From Caulobacteraceae bacterium (GTDB taxonomy: Bacteria; Pseudomonadota; Alphaproteobacteria; Caulobacterales; Caulobacteraceae), in NCBI GenBank assembly GCA_947484535.1, contig CANKPO010000130.1, positions 1 to 5,180 of the forward strand: 5,180 nt of DNA, read 5' to 3'. The translations under genes were made by a program, and so were the position numbers. A model generated the notes under the pieces. The model had not been told where the DNA came from, ran no database searches, and worked only from the letters and a program-made list of their open reading frames with translations. Of this stretch, positions 1 to 5,180 are shown one piece after another (positions within the stretch are counted from its first letter, which is position 1; each line of letters begins with the position of its first letter).

Positions 1-942
1 GATGCCGCCTTCGATCAGGCTCTCAAAGGGCTTGCCCGACACATAGGACGAGATTTCGCCGCCAAGGGCTGCACCATAGTTGGAATAGGTCGATACGAGG
101 CCGGGTTCCCGCACCCGATCTGGTCGTTCTTGGCGCAGATAGGTGGCAATCGGGCGAATGCGGTCGGCATCGCGTTCAAAGAGCTGGCCCATAGCCTTGT
201 CTTCAAAGCCGGGGGTGTGGGCCAAGAGGTCGCGCACCAGAACGGGCTGCGTGAACCCCTGATCCTTGATCCGCAGCTTTTCGGGCAGGTAGAGATTGAC
301 CGGTGCGTCAAGGCGCAGATGCCCAGCCTCGACCTCCTTCATCAAGGCCATCCAGGTGAAGGTCTTGGAAATGGAGGCGAGCCGAAACAGGGTCTGGTCT
401 GGATTGACGGGCTTGGCCGGAGAAAGCTGGGCCAAGCCATAGCCCTTTTTCAGGACGATCTGACCGTTCTGGACGATGGACACGGTGACCCCGGCAATAT
501 GGTCACGCTCCATGCTGCGCCGGACCAGACCATCGACATAGGCCTCTAGCTCCGCCGGTGGGATCGCGGTTCCCGGGGCAAGACGCGCACCGGGACGGGC
601 CGGCTGGGTTGGGATCACAGGCGCGATGAGGGCTGGGGTTGCTTTGGCAGGCATGGCAACGGCTGCGGCGGTCAGAGCGGCAGCAGCGGGCACTGCGGCC
701 CGGCGCGCCCGGCTATAGGACCGGTAGGGTCTCTTGGGATATTGACGCGCCTGCGCCACTGGCCTTTTCACTGAGGGCGTGGTCACGGGTACCGTATCGA
801 TCGAAGGGGCGATGGCTGGGGCTATGGCTGCGGCTGGCGGTGCGCCCGTGGCCTTGGTCTCTTGGCCCCAACTGACCGACGCGGCCAGCGAAAGGGCGGC
901 TGCAAGCAGGCCCGTCCAGATCGTCTTTGGTGACAGTTGCAT
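1..942 (-). CDS. Secreted serine beta-lactamase-like / penicillin-binding-like hydrolase (3' end outside window)
   Basis: This exported protein belongs to the serine beta-lactamase-related family (class C beta-lactamase, DD-peptidase and esterase-like enzymes). The 314 visible residues begin with a signal peptide (residues 1-26: K6, a hydrophobic stretch 8-23, then S-W-G before Q27). A long Ala/Pro-rich linker with a basic patch at 66-82 follows to about residue 127, and then the catalytic domain. The nucleophile motif SxxK is S190-I-S-K193, in the typical context FRLASISKTFTW. The second motif YxN is Y286-S-N288, and a conserved LLAHTPGF stretch lies at 239-246. The third motif (KTG or HxG) and the C-terminus lie outside the window. 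The ATG at 942 is chosen because GAGG stands 7 nt upstream and a signal peptide follows at once. Substrate cannot be told: peptidoglycan peptides, beta-lactams and esters are all possible. The family call is firm; resistance is not implied. Confidence 0.9.
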   Translation of the reverse strand, partial: MQLSPKTIWTGLLAAALSLAASVSWGQETKATGAPPAAAIAPAIAPSIDTVPVTTPSVKRPVAQARQYPKRPYRSYSRARRAAVPAAAALTAAAVAMPAKATPALIAPVIPTQPARPGARLAPGTAIPPAELEAYVDGLVRRSMERDHIAGVTVSIVQNGQIVLKKGYGLAQLSPAKPVNPDQTLFRLASISKTFTWMALMKEVEAGHLRLDAPVNLYLPEKLRIKDQGFTQPVLVRDLLAHTPGFEDKAMGQLFERDADRIRPIATYLRQERPDRVREPGLVSTYSNYGAALGGEISSYVSGKPFESLIEGGI

Positions 943-949
943 CCGCTTA

Positions 950-953
950 CCTC
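950..953 (-). promoter_or_regulatory. Shine-Dalgarno GAGG of the serine hydrolase gene
   Basis: On the minus strand GAGG stands 7 nt before the ATG at 942 (GAGGTAAGCGGATG). This supports that start over any downstream methionine. Confidence 0.7.
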
Positions 954-971
954 GACCCTAGCGATTTCAGA

Positions 972-985
972 TGCCGCGTTCGGCA
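972..985 (-). repeat. Short inverted repeat in the leader of the serine hydrolase gene
   Basis: TGCCG-CGTT-CGGCA is a perfect 5-bp stem with a 4-nt loop, ending 29 nt before the start codon on the minus strand. No U-tract follows it, so it is not an intrinsic terminator. It may be a minor leader structure or chance. Confidence 0.3.
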
Positions 986-1006
986 AGCCTACCCCTTGGT
1001 AATGGG

Positions 1007-1031
1007 CTTTTAGGCCACCCAACGACCGCAA
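1007..1031 (-). promoter_or_regulatory. Candidate housekeeping promoter for the serine hydrolase gene
   Basis: On the minus strand TTGCGG (1031-1026) is followed after 11 nt by CCTAAAAG (1014-1007). The Caulobacter housekeeping sigma consensus is roughly TTGACG, 10-14 nt, GCTANAWC. The -10-like part matches at its core CTAAAA but not at its two end bases, and the -35-like part keeps TTG and the final G. It sits in the 115-bp gap before the gene, where an internal promoter would be expected. It was found by eye and is unproven. Confidence 0.3.
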
Positions 1032-1057
1032 TAAAGGATTGTCTTGCCCAAATTGTA

Positions 1058-1852
1058 TTATCGCGAAGGTTGGGCTGTGCTCGGTTTGGCGAAAGGATAG
1101 AGGGCAAGGACCGGCCGCAGATGGGGTCCGATGAACAGTTGTGGTTCAGAGGCGGGTGACACGCCCTCTCGGCTTTCACGATCCCTAACGCAGGCCCGCA
1201 CCCCGTTGGCCAGGGCGGGAAAGCCGATGGCCTTGGGCATTTCCTCCAGGAAACAGCCGTCAAAGAAGGTGTAGATATCGGCCTCGCCGCAGCCAAAGGA
1301 GGTGCGGTCAGGCCTCGCAGCCGTCAAGATCATGCGATCCGACCCGGCGAGCGGCGGGACAAAGACCCCGGAATAGCAGGCACTGATCACCGCGACGGTC
1401 GGCCGGTCCGCGCAGGTTCGATTGATGATCTCAGCCAAAACGCCGGGGGCGAGAAGTTGCTCTCCAAAGACAATGCCCTCGGGGACGCCATGAGAGGTGA
1501 TATAGACAAGGCAACCGCCGCTCACCTTGGTGGTCAGTTGGCCGAGGGTCTCATAGAGCTGGCGCGGTTTGGTCGGCAGGGCCCCGGACTTGGCATAGCG
1601 CTCTGGGCGGACCGAAAACTGGCGAACATTGTCTGCTGAAAAGCCGATAGCGATGAGCGACTTGGCGATATCACGCCTTGCATTGTCGAAGACTTCGGAC
1701 GGTGCGCCACTTTGGGCGTGCCAGTCTCCGGCAACGACCACGGCCGCCCAGTCTGAAAAGGGCCCGGCCGTCTGTGCCATGGCGGGCGCAGGCCGCAGGA
1801 TCAGCAGGCCGCTGAGAACTAGCCAAACCAGACCCCGCCACAGCCCCATCAT
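1058..1852 (-). CDS. Secreted C13 (legumain-like, caspase-fold) cysteine peptidase
   Basis: This is a 264-residue exported peptidase of family C13 (clan CD), which includes legumain and the GPI8 transamidase. A signal peptide covers residues 1-26 (W5-R6, hydrophobic 8-19, AxA site A24-M-A26 before Q27). The mature domain starts with the family's first strand, WAAVVVAGD (35-43). The catalytic His is H121 in the strand VYITSHG, and the nucleophile Cys is C159 in VISACYSG. A later conserved YTFFDGCF stretch lies at 194-201. The protein is essentially the bare catalytic domain, without legumain's prodomain. The frame is open upstream to 1972, but the doublet ATG at 1852/1849 is preferred because it places the signal peptide at the N-terminus and lies 7 bp after the thioesterase stop. 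There is no clear Shine-Dalgarno, so translation is probably coupled to the gene before. Asn specificity is known for legumain, but cleavage preference here cannot be read. Confidence 0.88.
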   Translation of the reverse strand: MMGLWRGLVWLVLSGLLILRPAPAMAQTAGPFSDWAAVVVAGDWHAQSGAPSEVFDNARRDIAKSLIAIGFSADNVRQFSVRPERYAKSGALPTKPRQLYETLGQLTTKVSGGCLVYITSHGVPEGIVFGEQLLAPGVLAEIINRTCADRPTVAVISACYSGVFVPPLAGSDRMILTAARPDRTSFGCGEADIYTFFDGCFLEEMPKAIGFPALANGVRACVRDRESREGVSPASEPQLFIGPHLRPVLALYPFAKPSTAQPSR

Positions 1853-1859
1853 CTGATGC

Positions 1860-2327
1860 CTATTTTTTGAACTTGGTGAAGGGGGTGGGGATGGCCGTTG
1901 CCGTGGCCTTAGCCAACAATCGGCCTTCGGCGTCATAGAGCTCGCCCTCGGTAAAGGCGATGGTGCGGCCATATTTGATCACCCGCCCGATCCCGCGAAT
2001 AGGTCCCGGAAGGCCCGGACGCAGGAAGCTGGTCTTCATCTCGAGGGTCGGCAGGACGCAGGTCATGTCCGACGCCACCATCCCGGCCACAGACATGCAC
2101 TCATCCAGCATGGCGCAGAGATAGCCGCCTTGGATCTGTCTCATGGGATTGCAAAAATCGGTCTTGGCGTCGAAGGCGACCTCGACCGTCATGGCTTCGC
2201 GATTGACCGACACCATCCGAAAACCGAGCAGGGCTGAACCGGGTGGCGGGTTCTTGCTGGATTGAAAGCGTGCAAGAAGCTGTTCGTCCGTCAGGACCAC
2301 TTTCTCAGGGGCAAAAGCGTCGCTCAT
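1860..2327 (-). CDS. PaaI-type hotdog-fold thioesterase
   Basis: A 155-residue cytoplasmic protein of the PaaI/YbgC-like single-hotdog thioesterase superfamily, which hydrolyses acyl-CoA thioesters, usually as a tetramer. The core reads N60-P-M-R-Q-I-Q66-G67-G68 followed by a helix with AMLDE (D75-E76). This is the place of the usual N-x(n)-HGG-x(n)-D active-site pattern. The family's His is Gln (Q66) here, while N60, GG and D75 are kept. A LPTLEMKTSFLRP segment (92-104) and a final strand with AKATATAIP (139-147) complete the fold. The ATG at 2327 lies 4 bp after the sspB stop (TAGAGCTATG), which indicates co-transcription and probable translational coupling; the frame is open further upstream but overlaps sspB. 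The acyl substrate is unknown. The fold call is strong; enzymatic activity is inferred. Confidence 0.86.
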   Translation of the reverse strand: MSDAFAPEKVVLTDEQLLARFQSSKNPPPGSALLGFRMVSVNREAMTVEVAFDAKTDFCNPMRQIQGGYLCAMLDECMSVAGMVASDMTCVLPTLEMKTSFLRPGLPGPIRGIGRVIKYGRTIAFTEGELYDAEGRLLAKATATAIPTPFTKFKK

Positions 2328-2331
2328 AGCT

Positions 2332-2805
2332 CTATTTCTTCCGGAACTGGTCAAGGGAAACGATCTTGGGCCCTTCGGACACCGGTTCGGCCTTGGTGTC
2401 AGGCTCAGGCGGGGTCGGCACGACCTCCGGCACCTCAACGTCGAACTGCAGCATGAACTGCACGCTGGGGTCAAAGAAGCGCGATACGGCCACATAGGGC
2501 ACGGTCATGCGCTTAGGCTGGCCACCAAAGCTCAAGGTGATGGAGAACAGGGTTTCAGCCACCACCAGATCCCAAAACTGGTGCTGCAGGACGATGGTCA
2601 TCTCTTCAGGAAACTTGGCCAGAAGATCGGACGGAATCGAAACGCCTGCCGCCGTCGTCTTGAACGAAACATAGAAATGGTGCGCGCCGGGGATACCGGC
2701 AGGCGATGCTGCGCGCTGCAGAGCCGCCTTTACGACCCCGCGCAGAGCCTCCTGCGCCATCTGTTCGTAATGCATCTCGTCTGGGGTGATCTTATCTTTA
2801 GACAT
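2332..2805 (-). CDS. sspB: SspB-type ClpXP adaptor protein (alphaproteobacterial form)
   Basis: A 157-residue protein of the alphaproteobacterial SspB (DUF1321-like) family. SspB tethers ssrA-tagged and other substrates to the ClpXP protease in the cytoplasm. The substrate-binding domain covers about residues 10-123: a helix EALRGVVKAAL (19-29), HHFYVSFKT (42-50), and the family's hallmark EMTIVLQHQFWDL (68-80). VPYVAVSRFFDPSVQF (102-117) follows. A Pro/Glu-rich flexible linker spans about 124-146. The protein ends in K147-I-V-S-L-D-Q-F-R-K-K157, which matches the C-terminal ClpX-binding tail known for this family. The ATG at 2805 gives the family's usual length; M11 is a less likely alternative. 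A GGAAAG 15-20 nt upstream is a poor Shine-Dalgarno. It is the first gene of the leftward cluster, followed 4 bp later by the thioesterase. Confidence 0.92.
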   Translation of the reverse strand: MSKDKITPDEMHYEQMAQEALRGVVKAALQRAASPAGIPGAHHFYVSFKTTAAGVSIPSDLLAKFPEEMTIVLQHQFWDLVVAETLFSITLSFGGQPKRMTVPYVAVSRFFDPSVQFMLQFDVEVPEVVPTPPEPDTKAEPVSEGPKIVSLDQFRKK

Positions 2806-2857
2806 TTGGCGGCGTCACTTTCCAGATCCGGGTCGCATATTGAGGGGGCAGAATAGA

Positions 2858-2886
2858 GGATTAAAACCCTACCCTCTGTGTGACAA
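2858..2886 (-). promoter_or_regulatory. Candidate promoter of the sspB-thioesterase-C13 cluster
   Basis: On the minus strand TTGTCA (2886-2881) is followed after 17 nt by TAATCC (2863-2858). The -35 part differs from TTGACA at one base; the -10 part is weak. Transcription would start roughly 40-45 nt before the sspB ATG. It was found by eye and is tentative. Confidence 0.25.
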
Positions 2887-2938
2887 ACCGCAAAGCGGCG
2901 ATGGCTTCAAGTGCCCTCCGACATCTTGCCTGCGGTTT
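2885..2938. repeat. Inverted repeat AAACCGCA / TGCGGTTT
   Basis: Perfect 8-bp arms at 2885-2892 and 2931-2938 are separated by 38 nt. The right arm runs into a T5 tract (2936-2940), which on the plus strand resembles the end of a terminator, but the loop is long. The left arm overlaps the -35-like element of the sspB promoter candidate. A small nested stem CCGC-AAA-GCGG (2888-2898) competes with it. The role is unknown and chance is possible. Confidence 0.35.
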
Positions 2939-3029
2939 TTGCTGGCGCGAGTCTGTCTAGCGGTCCAAAAGCCTTGTCAGAGCCAGTGCGGGTTTGCGCC
3001 GGTCGTTGCGTCGTGTAGAAGTCGAGTTG

Positions 3030-3044
3030 CGTTCTTTCAGAACG
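3030..3044. repeat. Compact palindrome CGTTCT-TTC-AGAACG upstream of bamD
   Basis: A perfect 6-bp inverted repeat with a 3-nt centre ends 34 bp before the bamD start codon. Its size and symmetry suit a dimeric regulator's operator or a small leader hairpin. It does not match the alphaproteobacterial LexA box GTTC-N7-GTTC, since here the half-sites are inverted and differently spaced. No known regulator is assigned. Confidence 0.4.
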
Positions 3045-3064
3045 TGGCGGGGGCGTCTTTTTCT

Positions 3065-3075
3065 AAGGGTGAAGG
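3065..3075 (+). promoter_or_regulatory. Shine-Dalgarno of bamD
   Basis: AAGGGTGAAGG precedes the GTG at 3079. AAGGG is 9 nt from it and GAAGG is 3 nt from it; the former spacing is the usable one. This purine-rich stretch decides for the GTG start, since no ATG at this place gives a lipoprotein signal. Confidence 0.65.
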
Positions 3076-3078
3076 TTC

Positions 3079-4059
3079 GTGCTTCATAAAGCCTGGGGCC
3101 GCTGGCCAGTTGTCCTCGTTGCCCTCTGTGCCGCCTTGAGCGTTACAGCCTGCGCGGGAAAACAAAAAAAGCCATCGATGGCCTATGAAGAGCGTCCGGT
3201 GGAACTGCTCTATGCCGTCGGCTCAGAACGTCTTGATTCCAAGATGTGGAATGAAGCGATCAACCTGTTTCGTGAGGTTGAGCGCCAACATCCCTATTCG
3301 GAGTGGTCGCGTCGCTCGATCCTGATGACCGCCTATGCGCACTATCAAGGCAACCAATATGAGGAAGCCATTGGCGATGTGGACCGGTTTGTGTCCCTCT
3401 ATCCTGGCAATCCTTCAGCGGCCTATGCCTACTATCTGAAGGCCGTTTGCTATTTCGAACAGATCGTTGATGTGGGCCGTGACCAGGCCTCGACCGAGCA
3501 GGCCTTGGCGGCCCTGCGCGAAGTGGTTCAGCGCTATCCCCGTTCCGAATATGCCTCTGACGCCCGTTTGAAGATCGACATGGTCAATGACCAGTTGGCC
3601 GGCAAGGAAATGTCCGTCGGCCGCTGGTATCTTCGCAATGGCGAGACCTTGGCCTCGATCGGCCGGTTCCGGATGGTCATTGATCGCTATCAGACCACGT
3701 CCCACACCCCAGAGGCGCTCTATCGCTTGGTGGAGGCCTATCTGACGGTCGGCCTGATCGATGAGGCCAAGCGCAATGCCGCAGTGCTCGGTCACAATTT
3801 CCCGGGCGATGTCTGGTACGCTGACGCTTACCAGCTGATGGAAGGCAAGGGCGTTCGCCCGGCCCTGACCCCAGAAGCCCGCAGCAAGGGCCTTGGCGGC
3901 ATCTTCTTTAACCGCAAGCCCCAACTGACCGCTGCCGCCACCGAAAAGGGTCCGCCACCGCCGGAATCGGGTTCGCCCGACAAAGAGATCACCCCTGCAG
4001 GCCCCGTGCCCCAGACCAAGAAGAAAAGGCGCTGGTTCGGACTGTTCGGTAAGGATTGA
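3079..4059 (+). CDS. bamD: Outer membrane assembly lipoprotein BamD
   Basis: BamD (formerly ComL/YfiO) is the essential lipoprotein of the beta-barrel assembly machine. It sits on the inner leaflet of the outer membrane and helps BamA fold outer-membrane proteins. The GTG-started 326-residue product has a lipoprotein signal (1-24) with lipobox V22-T-A-C25. The residue after C25 is Ala, not Asp, which suits outer-membrane sorting. TPR-like helices fill about 40-245. Family hallmarks are EAINLFREVERQHPYSEW (59-76), AYAYYLKAVCYFEQI (114-129), RYPRSEYASDARLKI (152-166) and LAGKEMSVGRWYLRNG (173-188). Beyond about residue 260 comes a disordered Pro-rich tail that ends in a basic-aromatic cluster, KKKRRWFGLFGKD (314-326). 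It is longer than E. coli BamD because of this tail. recN follows after 58 bp with no terminator, an arrangement common in alphaproteobacteria. Confidence 0.96.
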   Translation: MLHKAWGRWPVVLVALCAALSVTACAGKQKKPSMAYEERPVELLYAVGSERLDSKMWNEAINLFREVERQHPYSEWSRRSILMTAYAHYQGNQYEEAIGDVDRFVSLYPGNPSAAYAYYLKAVCYFEQIVDVGRDQASTEQALAALREVVQRYPRSEYASDARLKIDMVNDQLAGKEMSVGRWYLRNGETLASIGRFRMVIDRYQTTSHTPEALYRLVEAYLTVGLIDEAKRNAAVLGHNFPGDVWYADAYQLMEGKGVRPALTPEARSKGLGGIFFNRKPQLTAAATEKGPPPPESGSPDKEITPAGPVPQTKKKRRWFGLFGKD

Positions 4060-4117
4060 GCCCAACAGTCATGATCTTGCTCACCGCCGATTGGCAGAAT
4101 CAGCCCAGAGTGGCGGA

Positions 4118-5180
4118 ATGCTGACGGCGCTGATCATAAGAGACGTGGTCCTCATCGAAAGTCTGGACCTAACGGTGGGGCCGGGCTTGACCGCGCTTAC
4201 CGGCGAGACCGGGGCGGGCAAGTCGATCATTCTCGATGCCTTGGGCTTGGCCACAGGGGCCAGAGCCGACGCGGGCCTTGTGCGTCGCGGCGCGGCTCAA
4301 GCGGTGGTCACCGCCATTTTCGATCTGCCCTCAGCCCATGCGGTTTGGCCGGTGCTAGAGGAGAAGGGCCTGACCTCTTCACCCGGGGAGGAACTGATCC
4401 TTCGCCGTGTCCTCAGTGCCGACGGTCGCTCCCGCGCCTTTGTCAATGATCAGGCCGCCAGTGTCGGGGTGCTGAAGGAGTTAGGCAATCTCCTGCTCGA
4501 GGTTCACGGCCAACACGAGACGGTCGGCCTGCTAGATCCGCGAAATCACCGCCCCCTGCTCGACCATTTTGGCGGCTGTCGTCCGCTGGCGCTGGCCTGT
4601 TCCCAAGCCTGGGAGGGATGGCGTCAAGCGCGTCAAGCGCTCGAACAGCTGCGCGAGACCACGCAAAAGGCAGCCACCGAGATCGAAGAGATCAGTCTTC
4701 GCTTGGCCGAACTCGATCTTCTGGCCCCCATGCCGGGCGAAGAAACCGAACTGGCAGGCCAGCGGGCCTTGCTGGGATCGGCCGAAAAGGCCCTGAGCGA
4801 TATTGCCGCCGCGCGAGAGGGTCTGGCCGCAGACGCCTTGGCCAATCGCCTCGCCCAAGCCTTTCGGGCGCTGGAGCGGGCGCGGGAGCGGGCGCTGCAG
4901 TCCGGGGCGGCCAGCGACAGTCTTGCGGTTCTGCGCCTGACCGACGCCGCCAATGCCGTCGATCGGGCCTTGGTCGAGACCCAAGAGGCGGCCTCGGCCA
5001 TTGATGCCGCCGCCAATCAATTTGAATTTGAACCCGATCAGTTGGAAAAGGCCGAAGAGCGCCTCTTTGCCCTGCGCGCCATGGCTCGCAAGCTGAACCT
5101 GACGGTCGAGGATCTTCCGGGGGCTCGGCTGTCGATGGCCCAGACCCTGCGCAATATTGAATCTGCCGATGAGGCCCTGC
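4118..5180 (+). CDS. recN: DNA repair ATPase RecN (3' end outside window)
   Basis: RecN is an SMC-like ABC ATPase that acts at DNA double-strand breaks, bridging and holding DNA during recombinational repair in the cytoplasm. The visible 354 codons cover the N-terminal half-head and most of the coiled coil. Walker A is G29-E-T-G-A-G-K35-S36, preceded by the strand LTAL. A FVNDQ motif lies at 108-112, and the Q-loop region LLEVHGQHE at 126-134 is typical of RecN. From about residue 165 the sequence becomes a heptad-rich coiled coil, including the conserved FEPDQLEKAEERLFALR segment near 318-334. The C-terminal signature motif and Walker B lie beyond the edge; full-length RecN is usually about 550-570 residues. 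The ATG at 4118 fits the family's N-terminus (MLTALIIRDVVLIE) but lacks a good Shine-Dalgarno; an in-frame TTG at 4091 is a weaker alternative. Transcription is probably shared with bamD. Confidence 0.97.
   Translation, partial: MLTALIIRDVVLIESLDLTVGPGLTALTGETGAGKSIILDALGLATGARADAGLVRRGAAQAVVTAIFDLPSAHAVWPVLEEKGLTSSPGEELILRRVLSADGRSRAFVNDQAASVGVLKELGNLLLEVHGQHETVGLLDPRNHRPLLDHFGGCRPLALACSQAWEGWRQARQALEQLRETTQKAATEIEEISLRLAELDLLAPMPGEETELAGQRALLGSAEKALSDIAAAREGLAADALANRLAQAFRALERARERALQSGAASDSLAVLRLTDAANAVDRALVETQEAASAIDAAANQFEFEPDQLEKAEERLFALRAMARKLNLTVEDLPGARLSMAQTLRNIESADEAL

Larger units (their letters stand above)
2806..3078. other. Divergent intergenic region between sspB and bamD
   Basis: These 273 bp separate two oppositely transcribed units and must hold both leaders. 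I see a weak minus-strand promoter (2858-2886), a widely spaced 8-bp inverted repeat (2885-2938), a compact 15-bp palindrome (3030-3044) and a Shine-Dalgarno next to bamD. I see no convincing plus-strand promoter, no tandem TTAA half-sites with the spacing of a CtrA box, and no tRNA or recognisable small RNA. A 19-codon reading frame (2901-2960) has no ribosome binding site. Confidence 0.7.

Noticed and set aside
130..549. Plus-strand frame of 139 codons opposite the serine hydrolase
   Set aside because: The minus strand here carries SxxK and YxN motifs in an uninterrupted family-matching frame, so the plus frame is a shadow.
2861..2864. TTAA as part of a CtrA binding site
   Set aside because: The second TTAA at 7-nt spacing is absent; a single tetramer carries no weight.
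2901..2960. Small reading frame of 19 codons in the sspB-bamD intergenic region
   Set aside because: No Shine-Dalgarno before the ATG and no recognisable signal in the peptide; frames this short are expected by chance.
2786..3139. A 117-codon plus-strand frame across the intergenic region
   Set aside because: It overlaps the sspB start and the bamD start in other frames and has a Cys/Pro/Ser-rich composition unlike a real protein.
4035..4047. GTTC-GGACT-GTTC near the end of bamD as a LexA box for recN
   Set aside because: The alphaproteobacterial box is GTTC-N7-GTTC; here the spacer is 5 nt, and the bases encode the conserved-looking WFGLFG tail of BamD.
3415..4065. Long minus-strand frame opposite bamD
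   Set aside because: Its Gly/Leu/Ile-rich sequence is the antisense shadow of bamD's GC-rich codons, and bamD itself is unmistakable.
4621..4638. Tandem GCGTCAAGC repeat
   Set aside because: Two 9-bp copies encode RQARQA in the RecN coiled coil; ordinary repetition of a heptad-rich segment, not a separate element.
4532..5020. Long minus-strand frames opposite recN
   Set aside because: Low-complexity antisense shadows of the RecN coiled coil.

Overview
The window looks like ordinary chromosome from an alphaproteobacterium, most likely of the order Caulobacterales. That placement is an inference from four things: a BamD lipoprotein of the alphaproteobacterial type directly followed by recN; an SspB of the alphaproteobacterial type ending in a VSLDQFRKK-like ClpX-binding tail; a small secreted C13 (legumain-like) peptidase; and GC-rich codon usage. 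There are six protein-coding genes, two cut by the window edges. I see no RNA gene, CRISPR array, insertion sequence, integrase or sign of recent transfer.

Left part, minus strand (1-2805): four genes read leftward. The first three are packed tightly. They are sspB (ClpXP adaptor), a PaaI-type hotdog thioesterase 4 bp later, and a secreted caspase-fold C13 peptidase 7 bp after that; they very probably form one transcript. After a 115-bp gap comes a secreted serine beta-lactamase-like/penicillin-binding-like hydrolase with a long Ala/Pro-rich and partly basic linker. Its 3' end lies beyond position 1. It may be read through from the upstream genes or have its own promoter; a Caulobacter-type promoter candidate lies in the gap.

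Middle (2806-3078): a 273-bp divergent intergenic region that must carry the 5' signals for both directions. It holds a plausible minus-strand promoter for sspB, two inverted repeats of unknown role and a good Shine-Dalgarno for bamD.

Right part, plus strand (3079-5180): bamD (outer-membrane lipoprotein of the beta-barrel assembly machine, GTG start), then after 58 bp recN (SMC-like DNA repair ATPase), which runs off the right edge about midway through its expected length. No terminator separates them, so they are probably co-transcribed.

Functionally the window mixes protein quality control (SspB), envelope assembly (BamD), two exported hydrolases and DNA repair (RecN). No clearly new multi-gene system is evident. 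The most unusual point is the secreted C13 peptidase packed behind a ClpXP adaptor and a hotdog thioesterase.
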